Below are positions 15,325 through 25,363 of a stretch of 39,605 bases of DNA, one piece after another. Both the position numbers and the translations under genes were made by a program. Under the pieces are notes generated by a model that saw only the letters and a list, made by a program, of their open reading frames with translations, ran no database searches and had not been told where the DNA came from. How positions within the stretch are numbered: the first letter of the stretch is position 1; each line of letters opens with the position of its first letter. The stretch spans positions 1 through 39,605 of the forward strand of contig NZ_JAMOLN010000082.1 in the NCBI RefSeq assembly GCF_024448165.1, given 5' to 3'. This DNA comes from Streptomyces longispororuber (lineage in GTDB: Bacteria > Actinomycetota > Actinomycetes > Streptomycetales > Streptomycetaceae).

Positions 15325-16560
15325 ATGGCCGGCACCTCCGAGCACACCCCGCTCGACCTCCCCGAAGGCGACCCCTTCGGTGCGCACAACCTCCCTTACG
15401 GAGTCTTCTCCGAGGGCCCCGACGGTGAGCGCCGGGTCGGCGTCCGCCTCGGCGACCACGTCCTGGACGCGGGCGCCGCGGCCCTGGCCCTCGGCTCCCC
15501 GTACGCCGCGCTCCTCGCGCAGCCCACGCTCAACCCCCTGCTGGCGGCGGGCCGTACGGCGTGGTCGGACGTGCGCCGCGCGCTGACCGCCTGGGTGACG
15601 GTCCCGGCGCACCGCGACACGGTCCGCCCGTTCCTGCACCCGCTCGCCTCGGTGACGCTGCACCTCCCCTTCGAGGTCGCGGACTACGTCGACTTCTACG
15701 CCTCCGAGAACCACGCCTCGAACCTGGGCCGCCTCTTCCGTCCCGACGAGGAGCCGCTGAAGCCCAACTGGAAGCACCTGCCGGTGGGTTATCACGGCCG
15801 GGCGGGCACGGTCGTGGTCTCCGGGACCGATGTCGTCCGCCCGTCGGGGCAGCGCAAGGGCCCCGCCGACCCGGCGCCGGTCTTCGGCCCGTCGGTCCGC
15901 CTCGACATCGAGACGGAGGTCGGCTACGTCGTGGGCGTGCCGTCCGCGCAGGGCACCTCGGTCCCCCTCGCGTCCTACCGCGACCACGTCTTCGGCATCT
16001 GCCTCCTCAACGACTGGTCGGCGCGCGACATCCAGAACTGGGAGACGGTGCCGCTCGGCCCGCACCTCGGCAAGTCCTTCGCCACCTCGGTCTCCGCATG
16101 GATCACGCCGCTCGACGCCCTGGACGCGGCCCGCACGGCACCGCCGGAGCGGACGGTCCCGCTGCTCCCCTACCTGGACGACACGGACGCCACGGACGAC
16201 CCCGCGGGCTACGACCTGCGCATCACGGTCTCCCTCAACGGCCACGTCATCTCCGAGCCCCCCTTCTCCGGCATGTACTGGACGGGCGCCCAGATGCTCG
16301 CCCACATGACGGTCAACGGCGCGTCGCTGCGCACCGGCGACCTCTACGGCTCGGGCACGATCAGCGGCACCGAGGAGAACGAGCGCGGCTCCCTGATCGA
16401 GATGACCTGGAACGGTCAGCGCCCCCTCGAACTCCCCGACGGCAAGCGGGGGTTCCTGGAGGACGGTGACGTGGTGACGATGACCGCGTGGGCCCCCGGC
16501 CCCGGGGGCGTCCGGGTCGGCCTGGGCGAGGTCACGGGCCGCGTCGTGGGTCACCGGTAG
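15325..16560 (+). CDS. fahA: Fumarylacetoacetase
   Basis: Last enzyme of tyrosine/homogentisate catabolism: hydrolyses 4-fumarylacetoacetate to fumarate and acetoacetate. 411 residues, full length. Every key residue of mouse FAH is found at an offset of three: Asp123, Tyr125, His130 (catalytic base), Arg139, Glu196, Glu198, Asp230, Arg234, Gln237 and Lys250. They sit in DYVDFYASENHASNLGRLFR, ETEVGY, LLNDWSARDIQ and LGKSF. An SH3-like N-terminal domain (about 1-115) is present. ATG 15325 follows AGGTAGGC. No other homogentisate gene is nearby, so the pathway must be completed elsewhere. The gap to the divergent ATP-grasp gene should hold its promoter; a short CACG-TAA-CGTG palindrome lies in it. 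Confidence 0.95.
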   Translation: MAGTSEHTPLDLPEGDPFGAHNLPYGVFSEGPDGERRVGVRLGDHVLDAGAAALALGSPYAALLAQPTLNPLLAAGRTAWSDVRRALTAWVTVPAHRDTVRPFLHPLASVTLHLPFEVADYVDFYASENHASNLGRLFRPDEEPLKPNWKHLPVGYHGRAGTVVVSGTDVVRPSGQRKGPADPAPVFGPSVRLDIETEVGYVVGVPSAQGTSVPLASYRDHVFGICLLNDWSARDIQNWETVPLGPHLGKSFATSVSAWITPLDALDAARTAPPERTVPLLPYLDDTDATDDPAGYDLRITVSLNGHVISEPPFSGMYWTGAQMLAHMTVNGASLRTGDLYGSGTISGTEENERGSLIEMTWNGQRPLELPDGKRGFLEDGDVVTMTAWAPGPGGVRVGLGEVTGRVVGHR

Positions 16561-16573
16561 GACGACGCACTGC

Positions 16574-16655
16574 CGTCTGCCGGGTTCCGTTTCGTCGGCC
16601 GCTGCGGGCCGGTGGGGCTTCTCGCACCCGCGATCGAAACGGAACCCCGCAGACG
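16574..16655. terminator. Long bidirectional stem-loop between fahA and recQ
   Basis: 21-base arms (16574-16594 and 16635-16655) pair with a single mismatch. The left arm reads CGTCTGCCGGGTTCCGTTTCG with its last base at 16594. The 40-base loop can itself fold (GGCC...GGCC). It lies between convergent stop codons, 13 bases after fahA and 6 before the end of recQ, so it can terminate both. Confidence 0.85.
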
Positions 16656-16661
16656 CCCCGC

Positions 16662-18635
16662 CTACCAGTCCACGTCATCCGGCTCGGGCTCGAAGTCCGG
16701 CTCGGGTCCCGGCTCCGGCTCCGGCCCCAGCTCATCCGGAACGGAACCCACATCGGAACCGGAACCGGAACCATCGAGCCCGCCGAGAACCTCCAGCACG
16801 CCCGGCCCCCACGTGGCCAGCTTCTTCTCTCCGACACCCCCGATCGTGCCCAACTGCCCCATGGACGTCGGCTGTTGCAGAGCGATCTCGCGGAGCGTGG
16901 CGTCATGGAAGATGACATACGCCGGCACCCCGTTCTCCTTCGCCTGCGCGCCGCGCCAGGCCCGCAGCGCCTCGAAGACGGGGACGAGCTCGGCAGGCAG
17001 CTCGACCGCGGCCGCCTTGGGCCGGCGCTCCCGCGAGGCCCGCGCGGCCGTGGCCGGCTTCGCCTCCTTGCGGAACCGCACCTCGCGCTGCCGCCCGAGC
17101 ACGCTCCCGCTCTCCTCGGTGAGCACCAGCGTCCCGTACTCGCCCTCGACCGCGACGAGGCCCTGCGCCAGCAACTGCCGCACCACACCCCGCCATTCCG
17201 CCTCGGCCAGGTCCTCGCCGATGCCGAAGACGGAGAGCTGGTCGTGGTCGAACTGGATGACCTTGGCGGTGCGCCGGCCCATCAGGATGTCGATGATCTG
17301 GCCCGCGCCGAACTTCTGCCGCCGCTCCCGGTCCAGCCGCACCACCGTGGAGAGGATCTTCTGCGCGGCGACCGTGCCGTCCCAGGTCTCCGGCGGCGTC
17401 AGACAGGTGTCGCAGTTGCCGCAGGCGCCGGGCGCCTCCTGACCGAAGTACGTCAGGAGCTGGGAGCGCCGGCACTGCGCCGTCTCGCACAGCGCCAGCA
17501 TCGCGTCCAGGTGGGACGACGCCCGGCGGCGGAACGCCTCGTCGCCCTCCCCCATGTTGATCAGCTTGCGCTGCTGGACGACGTCCTGCAGCCCGTACGC
17601 CATCCACGCCGTGGACGCGAGGCCGTCCCGGCCCGCGCGGCCCGTCTCCTGGTAGTAGCCCTCGACGGACTTCGGCAGGTCGAGGTGCGCGACGAACCGG
17701 ACGTCCGGCTTGTCGATGCCCATGCCGAACGCGATCGTCGCGCAGACGACGAGGCCCTCCTCGCGCAGGAAGCGCGACTGGTGCCGCGCGCGCGTGCCCG
17801 CGTCGAGACCCGCGTGGTACGGAACCGCCTCGATGCCGTTCTTGCAGAGGAACTCGGCGGTGGCCTCCACCGACTTGCGCGACAGGCAGTACACGATGCC
17901 CGCGTCGCCCTCGTGCTCCTGCTTCAGGAAGCTCAGCAGCTGCTTCTTCGGGTCGGCCTTGCCGACGATCCGGTACTGGATGTTCGGCCGGTCGAAGCTC
18001 GCCACGAAGTGCTTGGCGTCCGGCATGCCGAGGCGCTGGGTGATCTCCTGGTGCGTGGCGTGCGTCGCCGTCGCGGTCAGGGCGATGCGCGGCACGTCCG
18101 GCCAGCGCTGTCCGAGCACGGAAAGCGACAGATAGTCGGGGCGGAAGTCGTGCCCCCACTGCGCCACGCAGTGGGCCTCGTCGATCGCGAAGACGGAGAT
18201 CCTGCCGCGCGAGAGCAGGTCGAGGGTGGAGTCGAGCCGGAGCCGCTCCGGCGCCAGATAGATGACGTCGAGCTCACCGGCGAGGAACTCGGCCTCCACC
18301 AGGCGGCGCTCTTCGAAGTCCTGCGTCGAGTTCATGAACCCGGCCCGCACGCCGAGCGCCCGCAGCGCGTCCACCTGGTCCTGCATGAGCGCGATCAGCG
18401 GTGAGACGACGACGCCCGTGCCGGGTCTGACCAGGGCCGGGATCTGGTAACAGAGCGACTTGCCGCCGCCGGTCGGCATCAGCACGACGGCGTCACCGCC
18501 GCTCACCACGTGCTCGATGATCGCCTCCTGCTCACCGCGGAAGGCGTCGTACCCGAACACGCGGTGGAGCGTGGCGAGGGCCGCACTGTCGGCCCCGCGC
18601 TCCGTCACCTCGCTCATGACCTCAGTCCCATTCAT
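16662..18635 (-). CDS. recQ: ATP-dependent DNA helicase RecQ
   Basis: A 3'-5' DNA helicase for recombination and replication-fork repair, 657 residues. ATG 18635 is chosen because GGGGGAT lies 6 bases upstream and the Q-motif region follows closely; an internal ATG at 18617 is an alternative. Order: Q-motif FRGEQ (32-36), Walker A PTGGGKS (54-60), DEAH (152-155) with the RecQ aromatic loop AQWGHDFRPDY, FDRPNI, the motif VI QETGRAGRDG, then the RQC zinc site (CETAQC... CGNCDTC) and a C-terminal HRDC domain around VPAYVIFHDATLREIA. The last 35 residues are a Gly/Ser then Glu-Pro repeat tail. It is full length and monocistronic. Confidence 0.95.
   Translation of the reverse strand: MNGTEVMSEVTERGADSAALATLHRVFGYDAFRGEQEAIIEHVVSGGDAVVLMPTGGGKSLCYQIPALVRPGTGVVVSPLIALMQDQVDALRALGVRAGFMNSTQDFEERRLVEAEFLAGELDVIYLAPERLRLDSTLDLLSRGRISVFAIDEAHCVAQWGHDFRPDYLSLSVLGQRWPDVPRIALTATATHATHQEITQRLGMPDAKHFVASFDRPNIQYRIVGKADPKKQLLSFLKQEHEGDAGIVYCLSRKSVEATAEFLCKNGIEAVPYHAGLDAGTRARHQSRFLREEGLVVCATIAFGMGIDKPDVRFVAHLDLPKSVEGYYQETGRAGRDGLASTAWMAYGLQDVVQQRKLINMGEGDEAFRRRASSHLDAMLALCETAQCRRSQLLTYFGQEAPGACGNCDTCLTPPETWDGTVAAQKILSTVVRLDRERRQKFGAGQIIDILMGRRTAKVIQFDHDQLSVFGIGEDLAEAEWRGVVRQLLAQGLVAVEGEYGTLVLTEESGSVLGRQREVRFRKEAKPATAARASRERRPKAAAVELPAELVPVFEALRAWRGAQAKENGVPAYVIFHDATLREIALQQPTSMGQLGTIGGVGEKKLATWGPGVLEVLGGLDGSGSGSDVGSVPDELGPEPEPGPEPDFEPEPDDVDW
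16681..16772. repeat. Degenerate 6-bp repeats encoding the RecQ acidic tail
   Basis: Runs of GGCTCG/GGCTCC and GGAACC hexamers encode GSGSGSD followed by GPEPEPGPEPDFEPEPDD at the RecQ C-terminus. The tract is low-complexity and probably length-variable between strains. Confidence 0.7.
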
Positions 18636-18800
18636 CGCTGATCCCCCGTGCGCCGTGGTTCGACGTCTGCAGCAACGATAGGGGGCACCGACGACAACGC
18701 GGAAAGTTATCCACAGGCCCGTGGACGGTGAGCCTCCGCGCCGGGCCGGTGAGGCGCCGGGCACGCGGCCCGGCACCCCACCCGTCCCGTACGGACCGCG

Positions 18801-19700
18801 TCAGCCCACCCGCCACAGCGCGGGCGTCGCCGGCGGCTCCCAGCCCGGCTGGGCGGTGTGGGCCTGGAGGCAGGTGTAGCCCGCGCCCCCGTACGTGACC
18901 TTGTCGCCCGCCTGGTAGGCCGTGCCGACCGCCCAGGTGCCGCCGGGCGGCTCACCCGGTCCTGGCCCCTGCGCCACGTCCAGGACGAAGTCGAAGGCGG
19001 CCTCCTTGCCCGCGCCGGCGTCCCGCACGGTCATCAGCAGGCGCGGGTCGAAGATCGAGTCGGTGTTGTTGCGCGGCTCCCCGGGGAAGTACAGCTGCGT
19101 CGTCAGGACGGGCCGCCCCGGCGCCTGCACCTTGACGTGGATGTGCCGGGTGCGGCCCGGATACAGGCCCGGCACGATCGTGGCGAGCCGGAAGGCGCCC
19201 TGGGCGTCGGTGTACTGGTGGCCGCGGAAGGTGAAGCCGACGTTGTCGTACGCGCCGTTCACGTCCGCCTGCCAGAAGTCGAGGAGGGCGCCCGTGACCG
19301 GCTTGCAGGCACGACCGAAGACGTAGCCGCTCAGCGCCAGGCGGGTGCCGGGGGTACTCGCGTCGACCAGGGAGGTGCGCTGCGGCGAGTTCGGCTTGAA
19401 GTAGGGGCCCTCGATCTGTTCGGGCGTCGGGTCGTCGCCGTCGTCGCAGGTCGGGGTGAGGTCCGGTGCCGGCCCGCCGTCCCTGGCGGTGCGGGCGAGG
19501 GCGGGGGTGCTCGCGCCCGCCAGCGCGACGGGGAGGGCGGCGCCGACCGCGAGCGCGGCCCTGAGGACCGTCTTGCGGGAGGGCCCTGACCGGCCGCCGG
19601 AGACCGGGGCGTCGGCCGCTTCACCGGGGTGCGTGCCGTCGCCGGGGTGCGTGCCGTCGCCGGGTGCGCCGCCCGGAAACCCGCCTAATGTTCCGTCCAT
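18801..19700 (-). CDS. Secreted intradiol dioxygenase with C-terminal CBM5/12 module
   Basis: Non-heme Fe(III) dioxygenase that opens catechol rings between the two hydroxyls; 299 residues. ATG 19700 has GGAG 5 bases upstream. The N-terminus is long and hydrophilic, then SRKTVLRAALAVGAALPVAL gives a Tat-like signal with RK in place of RR, cleaved near ALA|R at 69. The dioxygenase domain (about 85-245) has iron ligands Tyr151, Tyr180 (GLYPGR), His186 and His188 (RHIH). Residues 255-299 (TWAVGTAYQAGDKVTYGGAG ... GW..P..P.LW) match a CBM5/12 chitin/cellulose-binding module. A similar extracellular fusion, SACTE_2871 of Streptomyces sp. SirexAA-E, is described as acting on catechols and binding lignin-like polymer. 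It may have the same biomass-linked role. Confidence 0.9.
   Translation of the reverse strand: MDGTLGGFPGGAPGDGTHPGDGTHPGEAADAPVSGGRSGPSRKTVLRAALAVGAALPVALAGASTPALARTARDGGPAPDLTPTCDDGDDPTPEQIEGPYFKPNSPQRTSLVDASTPGTRLALSGYVFGRACKPVTGALLDFWQADVNGAYDNVGFTFRGHQYTDAQGAFRLATIVPGLYPGRTRHIHVKVQAPGRPVLTTQLYFPGEPRNNTDSIFDPRLLMTVRDAGAGKEAAFDFVLDVAQGPGPGEPPGGTWAVGTAYQAGDKVTYGGAGYTCLQAHTAQPGWEPPATPALWRVG
19625..19660. repeat. Tandem 18-bp repeat in the dioxygenase N-terminus
   Basis: CGGGGTGCGTGCCGTCGC occurs twice head to tail (19625-19642, 19643-19660) and a partial third copy follows. It encodes GDGTHPGDGTHPG before the signal segment, so it extends the region ahead of the export signal. Confidence 0.8.
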
Positions 19701-19845
19701 GTCAACTCCAGGGGAGGGGGATGGATGCTGATGCTCCGCACGTGCCGTCACGATGGCACGCCCCGTTCCCGCCGGGCACATACCAACCTGCCCCCTGCCC
19801 CCGTGGCATGGCCCTCCCGTCGCACGGCCGCTCCCCCGGCACGCA

Positions 19846-19883
19846 TCAGGGCCCGGCGCCCCCTCGGGGACACCGGGCCCTGA
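19846..19883 (-). terminator. Terminator of the nuo operon
   Basis: Perfect 11-base arms TCAGGGCCCGG and CCGGGCCCTGA enclose a GC-rich loop, 21 bases past the nuoN stop. This is the first strong hairpin after the operon. The remaining bases to 19701 are the promoter region of the dioxygenase gene and show no clear boxes. Confidence 0.85.
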
Positions 19884-19904
19884 CCGTGACCGCGCCGTCG
19901 GCGG

Positions 19905-21554
19905 CTACCTCACGAACACCCCGGCCTGACCCGCCAGGTCCAGGAAGTACTGCGGGGCGAGTCCGAGCACGATCGTGACCGCGACCCCCACGCCGATCGT
20001 CGTCATGGTCAGCGGCGACGGCACGGCGACGGTCGGACCGTCCGCCTTCGGCTCGCTGAAGAACATGAGGACGATCACCCGGATGTAGAAGAACGCGGCG
20101 ATCGCCGACGACACCACACCGACCACGACCAGCGCGCCCGCGCCGCCCTCCGCCGCCGCCTTGAACACGGCGAACTTGCCCGCGAAGCCGGAGGTCAGCG
20201 GGATGCCGGCGAAGGCGAGCAGGAACACCGCGAAGACCGCCGCGACCAGCGGCGAACGCCGGCCGAGCCCCGCCCACTTCGACAGGTGCGTCGCCTCGCC
20301 GCCCGCGTCGCGCACCAGCGTCACGACGGCGAACGCGCCGATCGTGACGAAGGAGTACGCCGCCAGGTAGAAGAGGACGGACGAGACGCCGTCGGGCGAC
20401 GTGGCGATGACACCGGCCAGGATGAAGCCGGCGTGCGCGATCGACGAGTACGCGAGCAGCCGCTTGATGTCGGTCTGGGTGATCGCGACGATCGCACCGG
20501 CCAGCATCGTGACGATGGCGACGGCCCACATGACCGGCCGCCAGTCCCAGCGCAGCCCCGGCAGGACCACGTACAGGAGCCGGAGCAGCGCGCCGAAGGC
20601 CGCGACCTTGGTGGCCGCCGCCATGAAGCCGGTGACCGGCGTCGGGGCGCCCTGGTAGACGTCCGGCGTCCACATGTGGAAGGGGACGGCGCCGACCTTG
20701 AACAGCAGGCCCATGACGACCAGCGCCATGCCGATGAGCAGCAGCGCGTCGTTGCCCATCGTGTCGGCGAGGGCCGGGTCGACGGTCGTCACCGAGCCGT
20801 CGACGACGCTCGCCACCGTGGCGTACGAGACCGAGCCCGCGTAGCCGTACAGCAGCGCGATGCCGAACAGGGTGAAGGCCGACGCGAAGGCGCCGAGCAG
20901 GAAGTACTTGACCGCGGCCTCCTGCGACATGAGCCGCTTGCGGCGGGCCACGGCGCACAGCAGGTACAGCGGGAGCGAGAAGACTTCCAGGGCGATGAAC
21001 AGCGTCAGCAGGTCGTTCGCCGCGGGGAAGACCAGCATGCCGCCGATCGCGAAGAGCGCGAGCGGGAACACCTCGGTGGTGGTGAACCCGGCCTTGATCG
21101 CGGCCTTCTCGCTGTCGCTGCCCGGCACGGAGGCGGCCTGCGCGGCGAACGAGTCGACGCGGTTGCCGTGCACCTCCGGGTCGAGCCGCCGCTCCGCGAA
21201 GGTGAAGATCGACACCAACCCGGCCAGCAGGATGGTCCCTTGGAGGAAGAGCGCCGGTCCGTCGACGGCGATCGCGCCCATGGCCGCGATGTGCGCCTTG
21301 GTGGTGCCGTACCCGCCGGCCGCGAGCCCGACGACCGCCGCGAAGGCGGCCGCGAGCGCGACGATCGCCAGGAACGCCTGGACGTAGTAGCGCGACTTAC
21401 GCGGGACGAAGGCCTCGACCAGGATCCCCAGGACGGCGGCACCGATGACGATCAAGGTCGGCGACAATTGCGCGTACTCGATCTTCGGGGCGTCGATCTT
21501 GGAGATCGGCTCGGCGGCAGTTGTCCACAGGCTGTGGACGGTTGGCGTACTCAC
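19905..21554 (-). CDS. nuoN: NADH-quinone oxidoreductase subunit N
   Basis: Antiporter-like proton-pumping membrane subunit of complex I, 549 residues with about 14 helices. The conserved proton-channel glutamate of the fifth helix is E190 in ALEVFSLPLYLL; broken-helix and lysine segments follow in the middle and C-terminal half. GTG 21554 overlaps the nuoM stop as GTGA. It is the last gene of the operon, followed by the 19846-19883 hairpin. The N-terminus begins with about 25 hydrophilic residues before helix 1. Assignment rests on homology pattern and operon order and is secure. Confidence 0.96.
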   Translation of the reverse strand: MSTPTVHSLWTTAAEPISKIDAPKIEYAQLSPTLIVIGAAVLGILVEAFVPRKSRYYVQAFLAIVALAAAFAAVVGLAAGGYGTTKAHIAAMGAIAVDGPALFLQGTILLAGLVSIFTFAERRLDPEVHGNRVDSFAAQAASVPGSDSEKAAIKAGFTTTEVFPLALFAIGGMLVFPAANDLLTLFIALEVFSLPLYLLCAVARRKRLMSQEAAVKYFLLGAFASAFTLFGIALLYGYAGSVSYATVASVVDGSVTTVDPALADTMGNDALLLIGMALVVMGLLFKVGAVPFHMWTPDVYQGAPTPVTGFMAAATKVAAFGALLRLLYVVLPGLRWDWRPVMWAVAIVTMLAGAIVAITQTDIKRLLAYSSIAHAGFILAGVIATSPDGVSSVLFYLAAYSFVTIGAFAVVTLVRDAGGEATHLSKWAGLGRRSPLVAAVFAVFLLAFAGIPLTSGFAGKFAVFKAAAEGGAGALVVVGVVSSAIAAFFYIRVIVLMFFSEPKADGPTVAVPSPLTMTTIGVGVAVTIVLGLAPQYFLDLAGQAGVFVR

Positions 21555-23149
21555 TTGTGGGCCGCCTCCACTTCCGGCTTCGGGTCCTTCTTCTGGACGT
21601 CGGACATGGTGTGCTTGACCGCCGGGTTCACCAGCTCGGTGAGCGGCTTCGGGTAGACGCCCAGGAAGATCAGCACGCCGATCAGCGGGACGACGACCGC
21701 GAGCTCACGCACCCGCAGGTCCGCGATGCCCTCCGTCGACGGCTTCACCGGGCCGGTCATCGTGCGCTGGTACAGCACCAGCGTGTAGAGCGCGGCGAGC
21801 ACGATGCCGAACGTGGCGATGATGCCGACGACCGGGTAGCGCGTGAACGTGCCGACCAGGACCAGGAATTCACTCACGAACGGCGCGAGACCCGGCAGCG
21901 ACAAGGTGGCCAGACCGCCGATCAGGAACGTGCCGGCGAGCACCGGGGCGACCTTCTGCACACCTCCGTAGTCCGCGATGAGCCGCGAGCCGCGCCGCGA
22001 GATCAGGAACCCGGCGACCAGCATCAACGCGGCCGTGGAGATGCCGTGGTTGACCATGTAGAGCGTCGCGCCGGACTGGCCCTGGCTGGTCATCGCGAAG
22101 ATGCCCATGATGATGAAGCCGAAGTGCGAGATCGACGCGTACGCGACCAGCCGCTTGATGTCGCGCTGGCCGACCGCGAGCAGCGCGCCGTAGACGATGC
22201 TGATGAGCGCGAGCACCAGGATCACCGGCGTCGCCCACTTGCTGGCCTCCGGGAACAGCTGGAGACAGAAGCGGAGCATCGCGAAGGTGCCGACCTTGTC
22301 GACAACTGCCGTGATCAGCACGGCGACCGGGGCCGTCGCCTCCCCCATCGCGTTCGGCAGCCAGGTGTGCAGCGGCCACAGCGGGGCCTTCACCGCGAAG
22401 GCGAAGAAGAAGCCCAGGAAGAGCAGGCGCTCGGTGTTCGTCGCCATGTCGAGCGAGCCGGACGCACGGGCCTCGGCGATCTCCGAGAGCGAGAAGCTGC
22501 CCGCCACCACGTAGAGACCGATGACGGCCGCCAGCATGATGAGGCCGCCGACGAGGTTGTAGAGGAGGAACTTGACCGCCGCGTACGAGCGCTGGGTCGC
22601 GGCCTCCTTCTCGCCGTGCGGGCCCGCCCGGTCGCCGAAGCCGCCGATGAGGAAGTACATCGGGATGAGCATGGCTTCGAAGAAGATGTAGAAGAGGAAG
22701 ACGTCGGTGGCCTCGAAGGAGATGATCACCATCGCCTCGACCAGCAGGATCAGGGCGAAGAAGCCCTGCGTCGGCCGCCACCGCCCCGCAGCGAAGCTGC
22801 CAAGGGACTCGGCACCGGTCTCCTGCGGGTCGGCGTCGTGCCAGCCCGCGAGGATCACGAACGGGATGAGCAGCGCGGTCAGCGCGATGAGCGCCACCCC
22901 GATGCCGTCCACACCCAGCTCGTAGCGGACCCCGAAGTCCTCGATCCAGGCGTGGGACTCGGTCAGTTGGTAGCGGTCGCCGGTCGGGTCGAAGCGGACC
23001 GCGACCACTGCCGCGACCACCAGGGTCGCGAGCGAGAACAGCAGCGCGAGCCACTTGGCCGCGGTGCGCTGCTTCGCCGGTACGGCGGCCGTGGCGATGG
23101 CTCCCACGGCCGGGAGCACCGCCGTCGCTGTCAGCAGAGGAAAGGACAT
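21551..23149 (-). CDS. nuoM: NADH-quinone oxidoreductase subunit M
   Basis: Second antiporter-like proton-pumping subunit, 532 residues. The essential helix-5 glutamate (E. coli Glu144) is E158 in YIFFEAMLIPMYFLIG. Downstream come the MaoM-type helices WPLHTWLPNAMGEAT with the conserved His/Pro region, then YGALLAVGQRDIKRLVAY, typical of the family. ATG 23149 follows the nuoL stop by 5 bases with only a weak ribosome site, suggesting translation coupled to nuoL. About 14 membrane segments are visible. The C-terminus ends in a short basic/acidic tail, DVQKKDPKPEVEAAHK. Confidence 0.96.
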   Translation of the reverse strand: MSFPLLTATAVLPAVGAIATAAVPAKQRTAAKWLALLFSLATLVVAAVVAVRFDPTGDRYQLTESHAWIEDFGVRYELGVDGIGVALIALTALLIPFVILAGWHDADPQETGAESLGSFAAGRWRPTQGFFALILLVEAMVIISFEATDVFLFYIFFEAMLIPMYFLIGGFGDRAGPHGEKEAATQRSYAAVKFLLYNLVGGLIMLAAVIGLYVVAGSFSLSEIAEARASGSLDMATNTERLLFLGFFFAFAVKAPLWPLHTWLPNAMGEATAPVAVLITAVVDKVGTFAMLRFCLQLFPEASKWATPVILVLALISIVYGALLAVGQRDIKRLVAYASISHFGFIIMGIFAMTSQGQSGATLYMVNHGISTAALMLVAGFLISRRGSRLIADYGGVQKVAPVLAGTFLIGGLATLSLPGLAPFVSEFLVLVGTFTRYPVVGIIATFGIVLAALYTLVLYQRTMTGPVKPSTEGIADLRVRELAVVVPLIGVLIFLGVYPKPLTELVNPAVKHTMSDVQKKDPKPEVEAAHK

Positions 23150-23154
23150 GGGTA

Positions 23155-25050
<1,896 letters not shown>

Positions 25051-25063
25051 TGGATGCGACCCC

Positions 25064-25363
25064 TTACAGCTTCATCAGGCTGGCGTCGTCGACCGAGGCC
25101 GAGTGGCGGGAACGGAACAGCGACACGATGATCGCGAGCCCGACCACGACCTCGGCGGCGGCGACGACCATCGTGAAGAAGGCGAAGATCTGGCCGTCGA
25201 GATTGCCGTGCATCCGGGAGAACGCGACGAACGCGAGGTTGCACGCGTTCAGCATCAGCTCGATGCACATGAACACGACGATCGCGTTCCGCCTGATGAG
25301 CACGCCGGTCGCGCCGATCGTGAACAACAGGCAGGCGAGATACAGGTAGTTGACCGGATTCAC
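25064..25363 (-). CDS. nuoK: NADH-quinone oxidoreductase subunit K
   Basis: Small three-helix membrane subunit, 99 residues, equivalent to ND4L. The two buried glutamates needed for proton translocation are present: E35 in CIELMLNA and E71 in AAAEVVVG (E. coli Glu36 and Glu72). GTG 25363 overlaps the nuoJ stop as GTGA. It ends in TAA, an uncommon stop for this genome type. Confidence 0.96.
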   Translation of the reverse strand: MNPVNYLYLACLLFTIGATGVLIRRNAIVVFMCIELMLNACNLAFVAFSRMHGNLDGQIFAFFTMVVAAAEVVVGLAIIVSLFRSRHSASVDDASLMKL

